This document shows positions 22,866-29,747 of a stretch of 29,747 nt of DNA, in pieces (position 1 is the stretch's first letter; the number at the start of each line of letters is the position of its first letter). Source of the stretch: DATDYA01 sp035289165 (lineage in GTDB: Bacteria > Patescibacteriota > Patescibacteriia > Magasanikbacterales > GWA2-37-8). The stretch covers positions 1-29,747 of the forward strand of contig DATDYA010000031.1 of NCBI GenBank assembly GCA_035289165.1, written 5' to 3'. Under the pieces are notes generated by a model. It made no database searches. It was given only the letters and a program-made list of their open reading frames with translations, and had not been told where the DNA came from. The position numbers and the translations under genes are program-made.

Positions 22866-25445
22866 ATGCCTATCCGCAAAGTTCATGGCCATGTGGAGGA
22901 ACCGGCCAAAGCCCCTGCCCCGAAACCAGCTCCTGCCAAAAAAACTGCCTCAAAATCCGATGGTAGCTATAGTGCAAAAAATATTACCGTCCTAGAAGGA
23001 CTTGAGGCAGTACGCCGTCGTCCCGGTATGTACATCGGTTCAACCGGACCTACCGGCTTACACCATCTAGTGTGGGAGGTCGTAGATAACGCTATTGACG
23101 AAGCCATGGCTGGTTATTGTACCCAAATTATCGTTACCTTGCTCCCCGACCACCTGGTTGAGGTCATAGATAACGGCCGCGGTATCCCGGTGGATATTCA
23201 TCCCCAACAAAAAATTAGCGCCCTTGAATTAGTTTTGACTAAATTACACGCTGGCGGCAAATTCGGTGATGGCGGTTACAAAATTTCTGGTGGTTTGCAC
23301 GGCGTTGGTGTTTCTGTTGTGAATGCTCTTTCCACATATACCAAAGCCGAAGTACACCGCGATGGCCAAGTCTGGATTCAAGAATACAAAACTGGTAACC
23401 CACAAAAAAAGGTACATGCCATCGGTAAATGTAAAGACACTGGCACCACCATTACCTTCCGACCTGATGATAGCATCTTTGAAACCATTGATTTTGAATG
23501 GGGTATAATCGTTGATCATTTGCGCCAGTATGCCTATCTCTCTAAAGGCATCCACATTATTATCCGTGACCGACGCTCCGAAGAAGAAAGAGCAGTGGAC
23601 AAAACTGCTCTTCAGTTTCCTCGCCCCGATTACCAATTTTACTTTGAGGGCGGTGTCGCGTCCTATGTCCGTTACTTAACCCATAATTCACAAATAAAAA
23701 ACGAGACTATCTTCTATGTAGATAAGGAATATGAAGATGTCAATGTAGAAATCGCCTTGCAATATACAGATGAATATACCGAGTCTTTATTTGCCTTTAC
23801 CAACAACATTCACAACTTAGATGGTGGCACGCACGTCGCTGGTTTCCGCGGTGCCTTAACTCGTAGTTTAAACACTTATGCCCGTAACAAAAATATTCTG
23901 AAAGAAAAAGATGGGAACCTAAGTGGTGAAGACGTACGAGAAGGTCTAAACACTGTTATCTCCATTAAAATACGCGAACCACAATTCGAAGGTCAAACTA
24001 AATCTAAGCTTGGCAATACCGAAGCTAAGGTAGCCGTTGAATCTGTGATGGGAGATGCTTTCCTCATATATCTTGAGGAACATCCGAAAGATGCTGAGGC
24101 TATCGTTGGTAAATGTTTATTAGCTGCAAGAGCCCGCTCCGCCGCTAAAATTGCTCGTGATACTATTTTACGTAAAGGTGCCCTGGAAGGATTTACTCTC
24201 CCCGGTAAGCTGGCTGACTGCTCCAGCCGTAACTCTGAAGAATCTGAATTATTTATTGTGGAGGGAGATAGTGCTGGAGGATGTTGGGATGGAAAAACTA
24301 AAGTAGCTTTGGCAGATGGGAGATCTGTTTCATTCGAAGAATTGGTGGAAGAAGAAAAACAAGGGAAAAAGAACTTCTGTTATACCATAAATGATAAAGG
24401 TAACGTCGAAACAGCACCAATACTTAATCCAAGAATTACCAAATTTCAAGTTGAAGTTATTAAAATTATTTTAAATAATGGTGAGGAACTAATTTGTACT
24501 CCCGACCATCGTTTCATGTTACATGATGGTAATTACAAAGAAGCGAGGGATTTAACCCCAGATGATGAGCTAAAAACTCTAGACAAAATTAATACTACAA
24601 AATCTGTCTCCAACAAAATTTCCAAATTAGATTCTGTCGCCGAGCCAACTGACGTCTACGATATCGAAGTACCACATACCCACAACTTTGCCCTCGCCAG
24701 CGGAATATTTGTCCACAACAGCGCGAAGCAAGGCCGTAACCGAGAACACCAAGCTATCCTCCCGTTGCGCGGTAAGGTTTTGAATGTTGAACGAGCTCGT
24801 TTGGATAAAATTCTAACCAACAATGAACTTAAGTCTTTAATCATCGCCCTCGGCACCAATATCGGTGAACAATTTGATATTTCCAAACTTCGTTATGACC
24901 GCGTTATCATCATGACTGATGCGGATGTCGATGGCGCCCACATCCGAACCCTACTATTAACCTTCTTCTACCGCTATTTCCCCGATCTGATTACTGACAA
25001 TCATATTTACATCGCTCAACCACCGTTATACAGTGTTAAATACGGTAAAGACATGCAATATGCGTTTAACGATGAAGAAAAGGAAAAAATCTTAAGTGGG
25101 CTAGGTGCGAGTCGAGACGAAAAAAACAAAAAAGCTCCAAAAACCAAAGGGGCGGCCGACGAAGAAACACCAGCTGAAGAAAATGCTGAAGAAACCGAAA
25201 GTCAAGCTATGGTTATAAACGGTATGAAAGTACACATCCAACGTTACAAAGGTTTGGGAGAAATGAACCCGGAACAACTTTGGGAAACTACCATGAACCC
25301 CGAGAACCGCGTTATTAAAAATGTTACTGTCGAAGACGCTGGTAAAGCCAACGAAACTTTTGAAATACTCATGGGAGACGACGTTGGAGAACGTAAAAAA
25401 TTCATCCAAACGCATGCCAAGAGCGTCGAAAATCTAGATATTTAG
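22866..25445 (+). CDS. gyrB: DNA gyrase subunit B with an in-frame mini-intein
   Basis: The start is taken as the ATG at 22866 (859 codons); an upstream TTG at 22854 is possible but less likely. GyrB supplies the ATPase and TOPRIM parts of gyrase. The GHKL ATPase motifs are VVDNAIDEA, DNGRGIPV and GLHGVGVSVVNALS. TOPRIM motifs are LFIVEGDSAGG before the intein and IIMTDADVDGAHIRTLLL after it. The C-terminal IQRYKGLGEMNPEQLWETTM is standard. The intein (residues 473-618) separates GDSAGG from SAKQGRNREHQ; without it the protein has 713 residues. An acidic insert of about 30 residues (KAPKTKGAADEETPAEENAE) lies near the TOPRIM C-terminal part. gyrA is not in the window. Confidence 0.96.
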   Translation: MPIRKVHGHVEEPAKAPAPKPAPAKKTASKSDGSYSAKNITVLEGLEAVRRRPGMYIGSTGPTGLHHLVWEVVDNAIDEAMAGYCTQIIVTLLPDHLVEVIDNGRGIPVDIHPQQKISALELVLTKLHAGGKFGDGGYKISGGLHGVGVSVVNALSTYTKAEVHRDGQVWIQEYKTGNPQKKVHAIGKCKDTGTTITFRPDDSIFETIDFEWGIIVDHLRQYAYLSKGIHIIIRDRRSEEERAVDKTALQFPRPDYQFYFEGGVASYVRYLTHNSQIKNETIFYVDKEYEDVNVEIALQYTDEYTESLFAFTNNIHNLDGGTHVAGFRGALTRSLNTYARNKNILKEKDGNLSGEDVREGLNTVISIKIREPQFEGQTKSKLGNTEAKVAVESVMGDAFLIYLEEHPKDAEAIVGKCLLAARARSAAKIARDTILRKGALEGFTLPGKLADCSSRNSEESELFIVEGDSAGGCWDGKTKVALADGRSVSFEELVEEEKQGKKNFCYTINDKGNVETAPILNPRITKFQVEVIKIILNNGEELICTPDHRFMLHDGNYKEARDLTPDDELKTLDKINTTKSVSNKISKLDSVAEPTDVYDIEVPHTHNFALASGIFVHNSAKQGRNREHQAILPLRGKVLNVERARLDKILTNNELKSLIIALGTNIGEQFDISKLRYDRVIIMTDADVDGAHIRTLLLTFFYRYFPDLITDNHIYIAQPPLYSVKYGKDMQYAFNDEEKEKILSGLGASRDEKNKKAPKTKGAADEETPAEENAEETESQAMVINGMKVHIQRYKGLGEMNPEQLWETTMNPENRVIKNVTVEDAGKANETFEILMGDDVGERKKFIQTHAKSVENLDI
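24282..24719 (+). mobile_element. GyrB mini-intein without endonuclease
   Basis: This intein has 146 residues. It starts with Cys1 in CWDGKTKVALADG (block A) and contains TPDHRF (block B TxxH). It ends with YDIEVPHTHNF (block F) and GIFVHN, with Ser as +1. There is no LAGLIDADG segment, so it is a minimal splicing domain that cannot home by itself. The insertion point, after GDSAGG, is a well-known GyrB intein site. Confidence 0.94.
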
Positions 25446-25455
25446 ACCGCGTTCG

Positions 25456-25480
25456 CCCCTCCTACTCCAGGAGGGGTTTT
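25456..25480 (+). terminator. Intrinsic terminator after gyrB
   Basis: CCCCTCCT-ACTCC-AGGAGGGG is a perfect 8-bp stem with a 5-nt loop followed by TTTT, 10 nt after the gyrB TAG. It separates gyrB from the secE promoter. Confidence 0.85.
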
Positions 25481-25499
25481 ACTCTGTGGACACTTTCCC

Positions 25500-25528
25500 T
25501 TGACAAAAAGCCGTAAAGGAAGTAGTAT
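25500..25528 (+). promoter_or_regulatory. Strong sigma-70-type promoter of secE-nusG-rplK
   Basis: TTGACA (25500-25505) and TAGTAT (25523-25528) have the ideal 17-nt spacer. A leader of about 40 nt leads to the secE ATG at 25577. It is the best promoter in the window, which fits a highly expressed ribosomal/transcription operon. Confidence 0.75.
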
Positions 25529-25576
25529 TACTTCATCATAAGCGGCCGAAAAGGCTGTTTTTAAAACCAAAATATT

Positions 25577-25768
25577 ATGTCAGTTGTAACTTCAGCAAAA
25601 AACTATTTTCTTGGCTCTTACGCTGAGATGAAGAAAGTGACCTGGCCCACCAAGAAACAGACTATAAATTATAGTCTTTTGGTTATCGGAATGAGTATCA
25701 GCTTGGCCCTATTCTTTGCCGGCCTGGATTATGTCTTTAACCTCGGACTAGAATTTATTTTAAAGTAA
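25577..25768 (+). CDS. secE: Preprotein translocase subunit SecE
   Basis: This 63-residue protein is the single-span SecE of the SecYEG channel. It has the family motif AEMKKVTWPTKKQT (16-29), followed by one membrane helix (about 34-55). It is of the short type, common outside Proteobacteria. The order secE-nusG-rplK is conserved in bacteria. It lies 22 nt before nusG. Confidence 0.95.
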   Translation: MSVVTSAKNYFLGSYAEMKKVTWPTKKQTINYSLLVIGMSISLALFFAGLDYVFNLGLEFILK

Positions 25769-25790
25769 ATTCAAAGCCCATTATTTTACT

Positions 25791-26336
25791 ATGGCCAAAC
25801 AAACCCTCAATTTAGGTAAGCGCTGGTATGTTCTGCATACCTACAGTGGTTACGAAGAAAATGTAAAACACAACCTAGAACAACGCGTTGAATCCTTTGC
25901 CATGCAAGACAAAATTTTTAATGTCATGGTTCCAAAAGAAAAGAAAATTAAAATTAAAAATGGGAAACGAACAACTGTCGAAGAAAAAATCTTCCCTGGC
26001 TATGTCTTGGTTGAAATGGTGGTAACCGATGACTCCTGGTATGTAGTTCGCAACACCCCCAATGTTACTGGTTTCGTTGGTTCCGGGACCACCCCGACTC
26101 CGATTGACCAAAAAGAAGTAGACAACCTGATCAAACGCGTCGCGGCTACTGAACCACAGCACAAGATTGACCTTGGTTTAAATGATGTTATCCGCATTGT
26201 CGATGGCCCATTTAAAAACTTTGAAGGTAAGGTTTCCCAGGTTGACGAGGAGCGCGGTAAGATCAAAGTCTTAGTGACCATGTTCGGTCGTGAAACTCCC
26301 GTTGAATTAGACGCCCTACAAGTAAAAAAGATTTAA
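25791..26336 (+). CDS. nusG: Transcription termination/antitermination factor NusG
   Basis: This 181-residue protein binds RNA polymerase and affects pausing and termination. The NGN domain starts with RWYVLHTYSGYEENVKHNL and includes PGYVLVEM and WYVVRNTPNVTGFVG. The KOW domain carries VRIVDGPFKNFEGKV. Length is normal and no inserted domain is seen. The next gene starts 70 nt later, after two hairpins. Confidence 0.97.
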   Translation: MAKQTLNLGKRWYVLHTYSGYEENVKHNLEQRVESFAMQDKIFNVMVPKEKKIKIKNGKRTTVEEKIFPGYVLVEMVVTDDSWYVVRNTPNVTGFVGSGTTPTPIDQKEVDNLIKRVAATEPQHKIDLGLNDVIRIVDGPFKNFEGKVSQVDEERGKIKVLVTMFGRETPVELDALQVKKI

Positions 26337-26356
26337 AAGATAAACTATCCCTCACT

Positions 26357-26392
26357 GCCTAGACAACTAGGGCTTCTCAGTTCGGGAACTGA
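26357..26392 (+). other. Two hairpins in the nusG-rplK spacer
   Basis: CCTAG-ACAA-CTAGG (26358-26371) and TCAGTT-CGGG-AACTGA (26377-26392) are adjacent perfect stems within a 70-nt spacer. No U-tract follows, so this is not a terminator. The pair may shape the rplK translation start or be an RNA-processing site. It may also mimic an rRNA binding site for a ribosomal-protein regulator. Confidence 0.5.
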
Positions 26393-26406
26393 AATATATT
26401 AAAAAT

Positions 26407-26829
26407 ATGGCAAAAAAAATCTTAACCCAAATCAAACTACAAATTTCTGGCGGTGCCGCTAACCCAGCGCCTCCCGTTGGCCCAGCGCTTGGTCAGCATG
26501 GTGTAAACATCCAAGGGTTCTGTAAAGAATTCAACGATAAAACCGCTGATCGCAAAGGTGAAGTCGTACCGGTAGTTATCAGCGTGTACGAAGATCGAAG
26601 CTTTAGTTTTATCATGAAGACTCCGCCAATGGCTGAGTTAATTAAGAAGGCGGCTAATATCCAAAAAGGATCTGCCAAGCCTTTGCAAGATAAGGTCGGC
26701 AAGATCTCCAAAGCTAAAGTAAAAGAAATCGCTGAGAAGAAAATGCCGGATCTAAACTGCCACACTGTGGAAGCGGCCATGCGGATGGTTGAAGGGACAG
26801 CCAAACAGATGGGTGTAACGGTTGAGTAA
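26407..26829 (+). CDS. rplK: 50S ribosomal protein L11
   Basis: This 140-residue protein is uL11 of the GTPase-associated centre. The N-terminal domain has the signature LQISGGAANPAPPVGPALGQ then HGVNIQGFCKEFN. The C-terminal RNA-binding domain has GSAKPLQDKVGKISKAKVKEIAEKK and NCHTVEAAMRMVEGTAKQMG. The gene is followed at once by a strong terminator. The usual next gene, rplA (L1), is not here, nor are rplJ or rplL. Confidence 0.97.
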   Translation: MAKKILTQIKLQISGGAANPAPPVGPALGQHGVNIQGFCKEFNDKTADRKGEVVPVVISVYEDRSFSFIMKTPPMAELIKKAANIQKGSAKPLQDKVGKISKAKVKEIAEKKMPDLNCHTVEAAMRMVEGTAKQMGVTVE

Positions 26830-26843
26830 AATAAAAATATTTT

Positions 26844-26875
26844 AAAAGACGATTCTTACTGAATCGTCTTTTTGT
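26844..26875. terminator. Bidirectional intrinsic terminator between rplK and queA
   Basis: AAAAGACGATTC-TTACT-GAATCGTCTTTT is a perfect 12-bp stem with a 5-nt loop and A/T tails on both sides. It lies between the convergent stops of rplK (26829) and queA (26876) and should end transcription from both directions. Confidence 0.93.
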
Positions 26876-27988
26876 TTATTTTATAATCATCGCATCGCCA
26901 AAACTATAAAATCGATACCTCTCTTTAATTGCCTCTTCGTAAGCTTTTAAGATATATTCCTTATCCTTAACAAAAGCGGAAACTAGCATCAAAAGGGTAG
27001 ATTTTGGTAAATGAAAATTGGTAATTAGGGCGTCCACCACTTTAAATTTAAAGCCTGGTAAGATAAACAGATTTAAATCTCCACTATATGGTCGTACTAC
27101 TTCTTCGTTCGAGTCTTTGCTCTGGAGGGCAGCAATCCCTTCTAGAGTACGAACAGTGGTCGTACCAACTGTTACCACCCTCCGGCCTTCTTTTTTGGCG
27201 GCGTTAATAAGTGCCGCATTCTTTTCTGTTAGCTCTACCCATTCACTGTGCATCTTATGGTCTTCGACTTTATCTGTCTTAACCGGTAAAAAAGTACCAA
27301 GACCAACATGCAAGGTTACTTCAGCAAATTGTACCCCCTTGGCCTCTAAAGATTCAATAAGAGCTGGTGTAAAATGAAATCCAGCGGTTGGAGCCGCTAC
27401 TGATCCCTCGTACTTTGCGTAAACCGTTTGATAACTTTCTTCCACACCTTTGCCTTTAATTATATTTTTAACATAAGGTGGGGTTGGTACTTCACCATAA
27501 GCATTGGCCTTGGCGCGAACCTCAGCATCGTCTTCCGCAAATTGGATCAAGACTGTTCCATCTGACTCTTTCGTAATTACTTCGGCGCTAAAATCTGGTG
27601 CGAATATTACACTCATCCCTAAACGAAGTTTCCGGCCTGGTTTAGCTAGGGCCTTCCAAACACCGGGGTTCTCCATCGGCCGAACCAAAAAAATTTCTAC
27701 CTCCGGAGTATTTAAAATTTTATCAGACAACATTTCACCTTTCCCCAAACCACTAACTTCTTCGTCCAACACTACTCTACCGCGTAGCCTGGCTTTAAAA
27801 ACTTTAGAGTTGTTCCATACCACCAGATCCCCCTGGCTTAAATAGTTTGTAATCTCAAAAAATTGTTTATGTTCAATAGTTTTAAGATCTCGATCAAGGA
27901 CCATGAGGCGCGAACGATCTCTTGGCTCCATCGGTGTTTGGGCGATTAGTTCTTCGGGGAGATTGTAATCAAAATCGGAAGTTAACAT
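26876..27988 (-). CDS. queA: S-adenosylmethionine:tRNA ribosyltransferase-isomerase QueA
   Basis: This 370-residue enzyme transfers and isomerises the ribosyl group of SAM onto preQ1 in tRNA, giving epoxyqueuosine. Family features are the start MLTSDFDYNLPEELIAQTP, PTAGFHFTPALIESLE, VGLGTFLPV, TTTVRTLEG and TNFHLPKSTLLMLVSAF. Length is slightly above the usual 340-350, partly through a loop near 75-95 (DEEVSGLGKGEMLSDK). It starts 6 nt after the mltG stop, so the genes are probably co-transcribed. tgt and queG/queH are not in the window. Confidence 0.95.
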   Translation of the reverse strand: MLTSDFDYNLPEELIAQTPMEPRDRSRLMVLDRDLKTIEHKQFFEITNYLSQGDLVVWNNSKVFKARLRGRVVLDEEVSGLGKGEMLSDKILNTPEVEIFLVRPMENPGVWKALAKPGRKLRLGMSVIFAPDFSAEVITKESDGTVLIQFAEDDAEVRAKANAYGEVPTPPYVKNIIKGKGVEESYQTVYAKYEGSVAAPTAGFHFTPALIESLEAKGVQFAEVTLHVGLGTFLPVKTDKVEDHKMHSEWVELTEKNAALINAAKKEGRRVVTVGTTTVRTLEGIAALQSKDSNEEVVRPYSGDLNLFILPGFKFKVVDALITNFHLPKSTLLMLVSAFVKDKEYILKAYEEAIKERYRFYSFGDAMIIK

Positions 27989-27994
27989 AGTCTT

Positions 27995-28858
27995 TTATCG
28001 TAAATATCTATTTACATTGGCATTGTGTTCATCCAAAGTCCGGCCATAATAAATTTTACCAGTCCCATCGGTCATGAAATACCAATAATCATTTTTCTCC
28101 GGATAAATGGCGGCTTTGATTGAAGCGAGGCCAGGGTTAGCAATCGGGCCGAGCGGTAACCCGGGGTATTTATAAGTATTCCACGGCGAATCAACCTGCC
28201 GCTCTTCCGAAGTAGTGAACAAATCTCCAGTTCGGTCAGCAACATAATGTACACTAGAATCAACCTGGAGCGCCCAGCCCATTTTAATTCTCCGCCACAT
28301 AATATCTGCCACTTTGGCACGGTCAGTGTCTAATTTTACTTCCTTTTCAATAATGCTCGCCATGGTCAAAATTTCATGCAAATCTTTTCCTTGTTTTTTG
28401 ATCTCTTGCCGCATCGCGTCGTCAACTGTATCAGCAAAATGGGCAAAAACTTTTTCTAATATCTCTTCCGGTTTAGCACCCTCATAAACCCGATAGGTAT
28501 CCGGAAAGAGATAGCCTTCGTAAGAAACTCCCGCCGGCTTGTCCTTGAATAATTCAAACCAGCGGGGGTCGCTGGCTAACGGTAAAACTGGCGCCTGCCG
28601 ACGTACGGCGGGATAATTGTAGGCCGGCTCGCCTAATAGCTCATAAACATACTCTGGTTTAGTAACAATCCCCTTCTTCGCCCAATCTTCAGCCACTTGG
28701 CGCAAATTCCAACCCGGGATAATGGTAACATTAATTTCTTTTCGAGCAATTACCGGAGCGACCGGCTCCGGCTCTTTACGATCACGCCAAACCAAAATTA
28801 ATGGGATAACGACGATAGTGATTAAAGAAAATATTTTTAACTTAGTATTTAGATTCAT
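27995..28858 (-). CDS. mltG: Endolytic transglycosylase MltG
   Basis: This 287-residue enzyme cuts nascent peptidoglycan strands and sets their length. The N terminus has one membrane anchor (about 7-23). A LysM-like segment follows (about 42-75), and then the YceG-type catalytic domain with YEGYLFPDTYRV (113-124), LTMASIIEKE (164-173) where E171 is the catalytic Glu, and SPWNTYKYPGLPLGPIANPG. It lies 5 nt after the manC-like gene stop. Length is a little short of the E. coli protein (340), mainly in the linker. Confidence 0.94.
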   Translation of the reverse strand: MNLNTKLKIFSLITIVVIPLILVWRDRKEPEPVAPVIARKEINVTIIPGWNLRQVAEDWAKKGIVTKPEYVYELLGEPAYNYPAVRRQAPVLPLASDPRWFELFKDKPAGVSYEGYLFPDTYRVYEGAKPEEILEKVFAHFADTVDDAMRQEIKKQGKDLHEILTMASIIEKEVKLDTDRAKVADIMWRRIKMGWALQVDSSVHYVADRTGDLFTTSEERQVDSPWNTYKYPGLPLGPIANPGLASIKAAIYPEKNDYWYFMTDGTGKIYYGRTLDEHNANVNRYLR

Positions 28859-28863
28859 GGTGA

Positions 28864-29747
28864 CTATAAATATTTCTTACCACCCCTGGATTCTATAACC
28901 TCCAGAAGTTTCTTCACATCTTGGGCCCTGTCTTTAGGACAGACCAACAGCGCGTCGGCCGTGTCTACCACCACCACATTTTTCAAGCCAATGACACCCA
29001 AAACTTTTTTGCCATGCCCATACAATAAAGAATCTTCCGTATCAAGATGAACCACCTTACCTTTCACAACATTACCTGCTTCATCGCCCCCATCTCTCAA
29101 CTGGTTGTGTAAAACATCCCAAGCCCCAATGTCACTCCAACCGAACTCGCCTTTGATGATTAGCACCTCTTTTTTATTTATCTTTTCAGTCACGGCGTAA
29201 TCAAAAGAATCTTTTTCAATTTTGTTATAAATCTCATCGACTTTGCTTTCGTCCTTACCTAAAAACTTTTTCATCTGCATCAAAGTACTATAAATACCCG
29301 GACTGTGTTTCTGAACGGCCCCTAAAAACTTTACAGGTGTCCACATGTAATAATTGCCGTGCCACAGATACTCGCCACTCAAAAGATACTTCGTGGCCTT
29401 AGTTAAATTTGGTTTTTCAGTATGGCCAGCAAAATTAAACACTTCGACTCCATGGTCTTCTAAATACCGTTTGCCAATTTTGGTATAACCCAAAACCGTG
29501 CTTGGGAAAGTCGCGGCAATGCCAATATCTAATAACTTACCAGTTTTTTTGATCATTTTTTCGGCAACCGTAAAACAAGCTAAATATTTTTTAGGGTCAA
29601 CGATAAAATGATCAGAAGGAATAAAAGCCATCGGTTCATTCGGTTGGCTTAAAGACAAATGCAAGGCAACAAAACCCATTGCCCCGGCAGTATCCCGCCG
29701 ACTGGGCTCAACAATAAATTTTGAACGCGGTGTCTTTGGGAACATCT
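28864..29747 (-). CDS. manC: Mannose-1-phosphate guanylyltransferase (N-terminally cut by the window edge)
   Basis: The reading frame continues past the window end, so the start and the N-terminal nucleotide-binding loop are not visible; the ATG at 29745 is internal. The visible 293-residue part shows motifs of sugar-nucleotide pyrophosphorylases of the ManC type: FIVEPSRRDTAGAMGFVALH, FIPSDHFI, the WHGNYYMW segment, and GEFGWSDIGAWDVLHNQL. It makes GDP-mannose from GTP and mannose-1-phosphate, for surface polysaccharides. The C-terminal isomerase domain of bifunctional forms is absent. It precedes mltG by 5 nt. Confidence 0.88.
   Translation of the reverse strand, partial: MFPKTPRSKFIVEPSRRDTAGAMGFVALHLSLSQPNEPMAFIPSDHFIVDPKKYLACFTVAEKMIKKTGKLLDIGIAATFPSTVLGYTKIGKRYLEDHGVEVFNFAGHTEKPNLTKATKYLLSGEYLWHGNYYMWTPVKFLGAVQKHSPGIYSTLMQMKKFLGKDESKVDEIYNKIEKDSFDYAVTEKINKKEVLIIKGEFGWSDIGAWDVLHNQLRDGGDEAGNVVKGKVVHLDTEDSLLYGHGKKVLGVIGLKNVVVVDTADALLVCPKDRAQDVKKLLEVIESRGGKKYL

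Noticed and set aside
22854..25445. TTG start for gyrB four codons upstream
   Set aside because: The ATG at 22866 begins a normal polar N terminus and needs no rare start. No ribosome binding site favours the TTG.
1..29747. CRISPR arrays, tRNA or rRNA genes
   Set aside because: No regularly spaced direct repeats, cloverleaf with a TTC loop and CCA end, or rRNA core sequence were seen by eye. A covariance-model scan was not possible.

Overview
The window looks like part of a chromosome of an AT-rich, small-genome bacterium, most likely of the Candidate Phyla Radiation (Patescibacteria, Parcubacteria-like). The evidence is indirect: tight spacing, weak ribosome binding sites, inteins in both UvrB and GyrB, a shortened UvrA, an rplK not followed by rplA, and family-typical but small envelope proteins (RodA, MltG, SecE). 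All 24 intact or edge-cut coding genes end in TAA or TAG, none in TGA. All families read through at normal length with the standard code. No taxonomic marker such as 16S rRNA is present, so placement is inference.

Left part (1-9990) is accessory. An ABC importer operon of the nitrate/sulfonate/taurine type (394-3855) has a membrane-anchored binding protein, a permease with a second binding domain fused to its N terminus, and an ATPase. It lies between two homologous, inverted intergenic repeats (18-212 and 3929-4069). Next comes a four-gene cluster with no recognised function (4284-9458): a 915-residue protein with a PD-(D/E)xK-like motif set, a small coiled-coil protein, a 2H-phosphoesterase-like protein and a DHH-phosphoesterase-like protein. 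The last two share a short Cys/His N-terminal motif. The cluster ends at a decayed IS200-type element whose transposase carries an internal deletion and frameshift.

Middle part (10192-14099, + strand) holds mscL, a small membrane protein, an Asp/Glu-racemase-family gene, a yjjX-like house-cleaning NTPase, a leucine-rich-repeat lipoprotein and a PLP aminotransferase. It ends at a bidirectional terminator.

Right part (14141-29747) is core. uvrB (with a 540-residue LAGLIDADG intein in its P-loop) and uvrA lie on the minus strand, giving two of the three UvrABC nucleotide excision repair proteins. rodA and a membrane-anchored conserved protein form a second minus-strand pair. gyrB, with a 146-residue mini-intein, reads rightward from the divergent promoter region. 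secE-nusG-rplK follows behind a near-consensus promoter and ends at a strong bidirectional terminator. The minus-strand group manC (cut by the window edge)-mltG-queA converges on it. No tRNA, rRNA or CRISPR array was seen.
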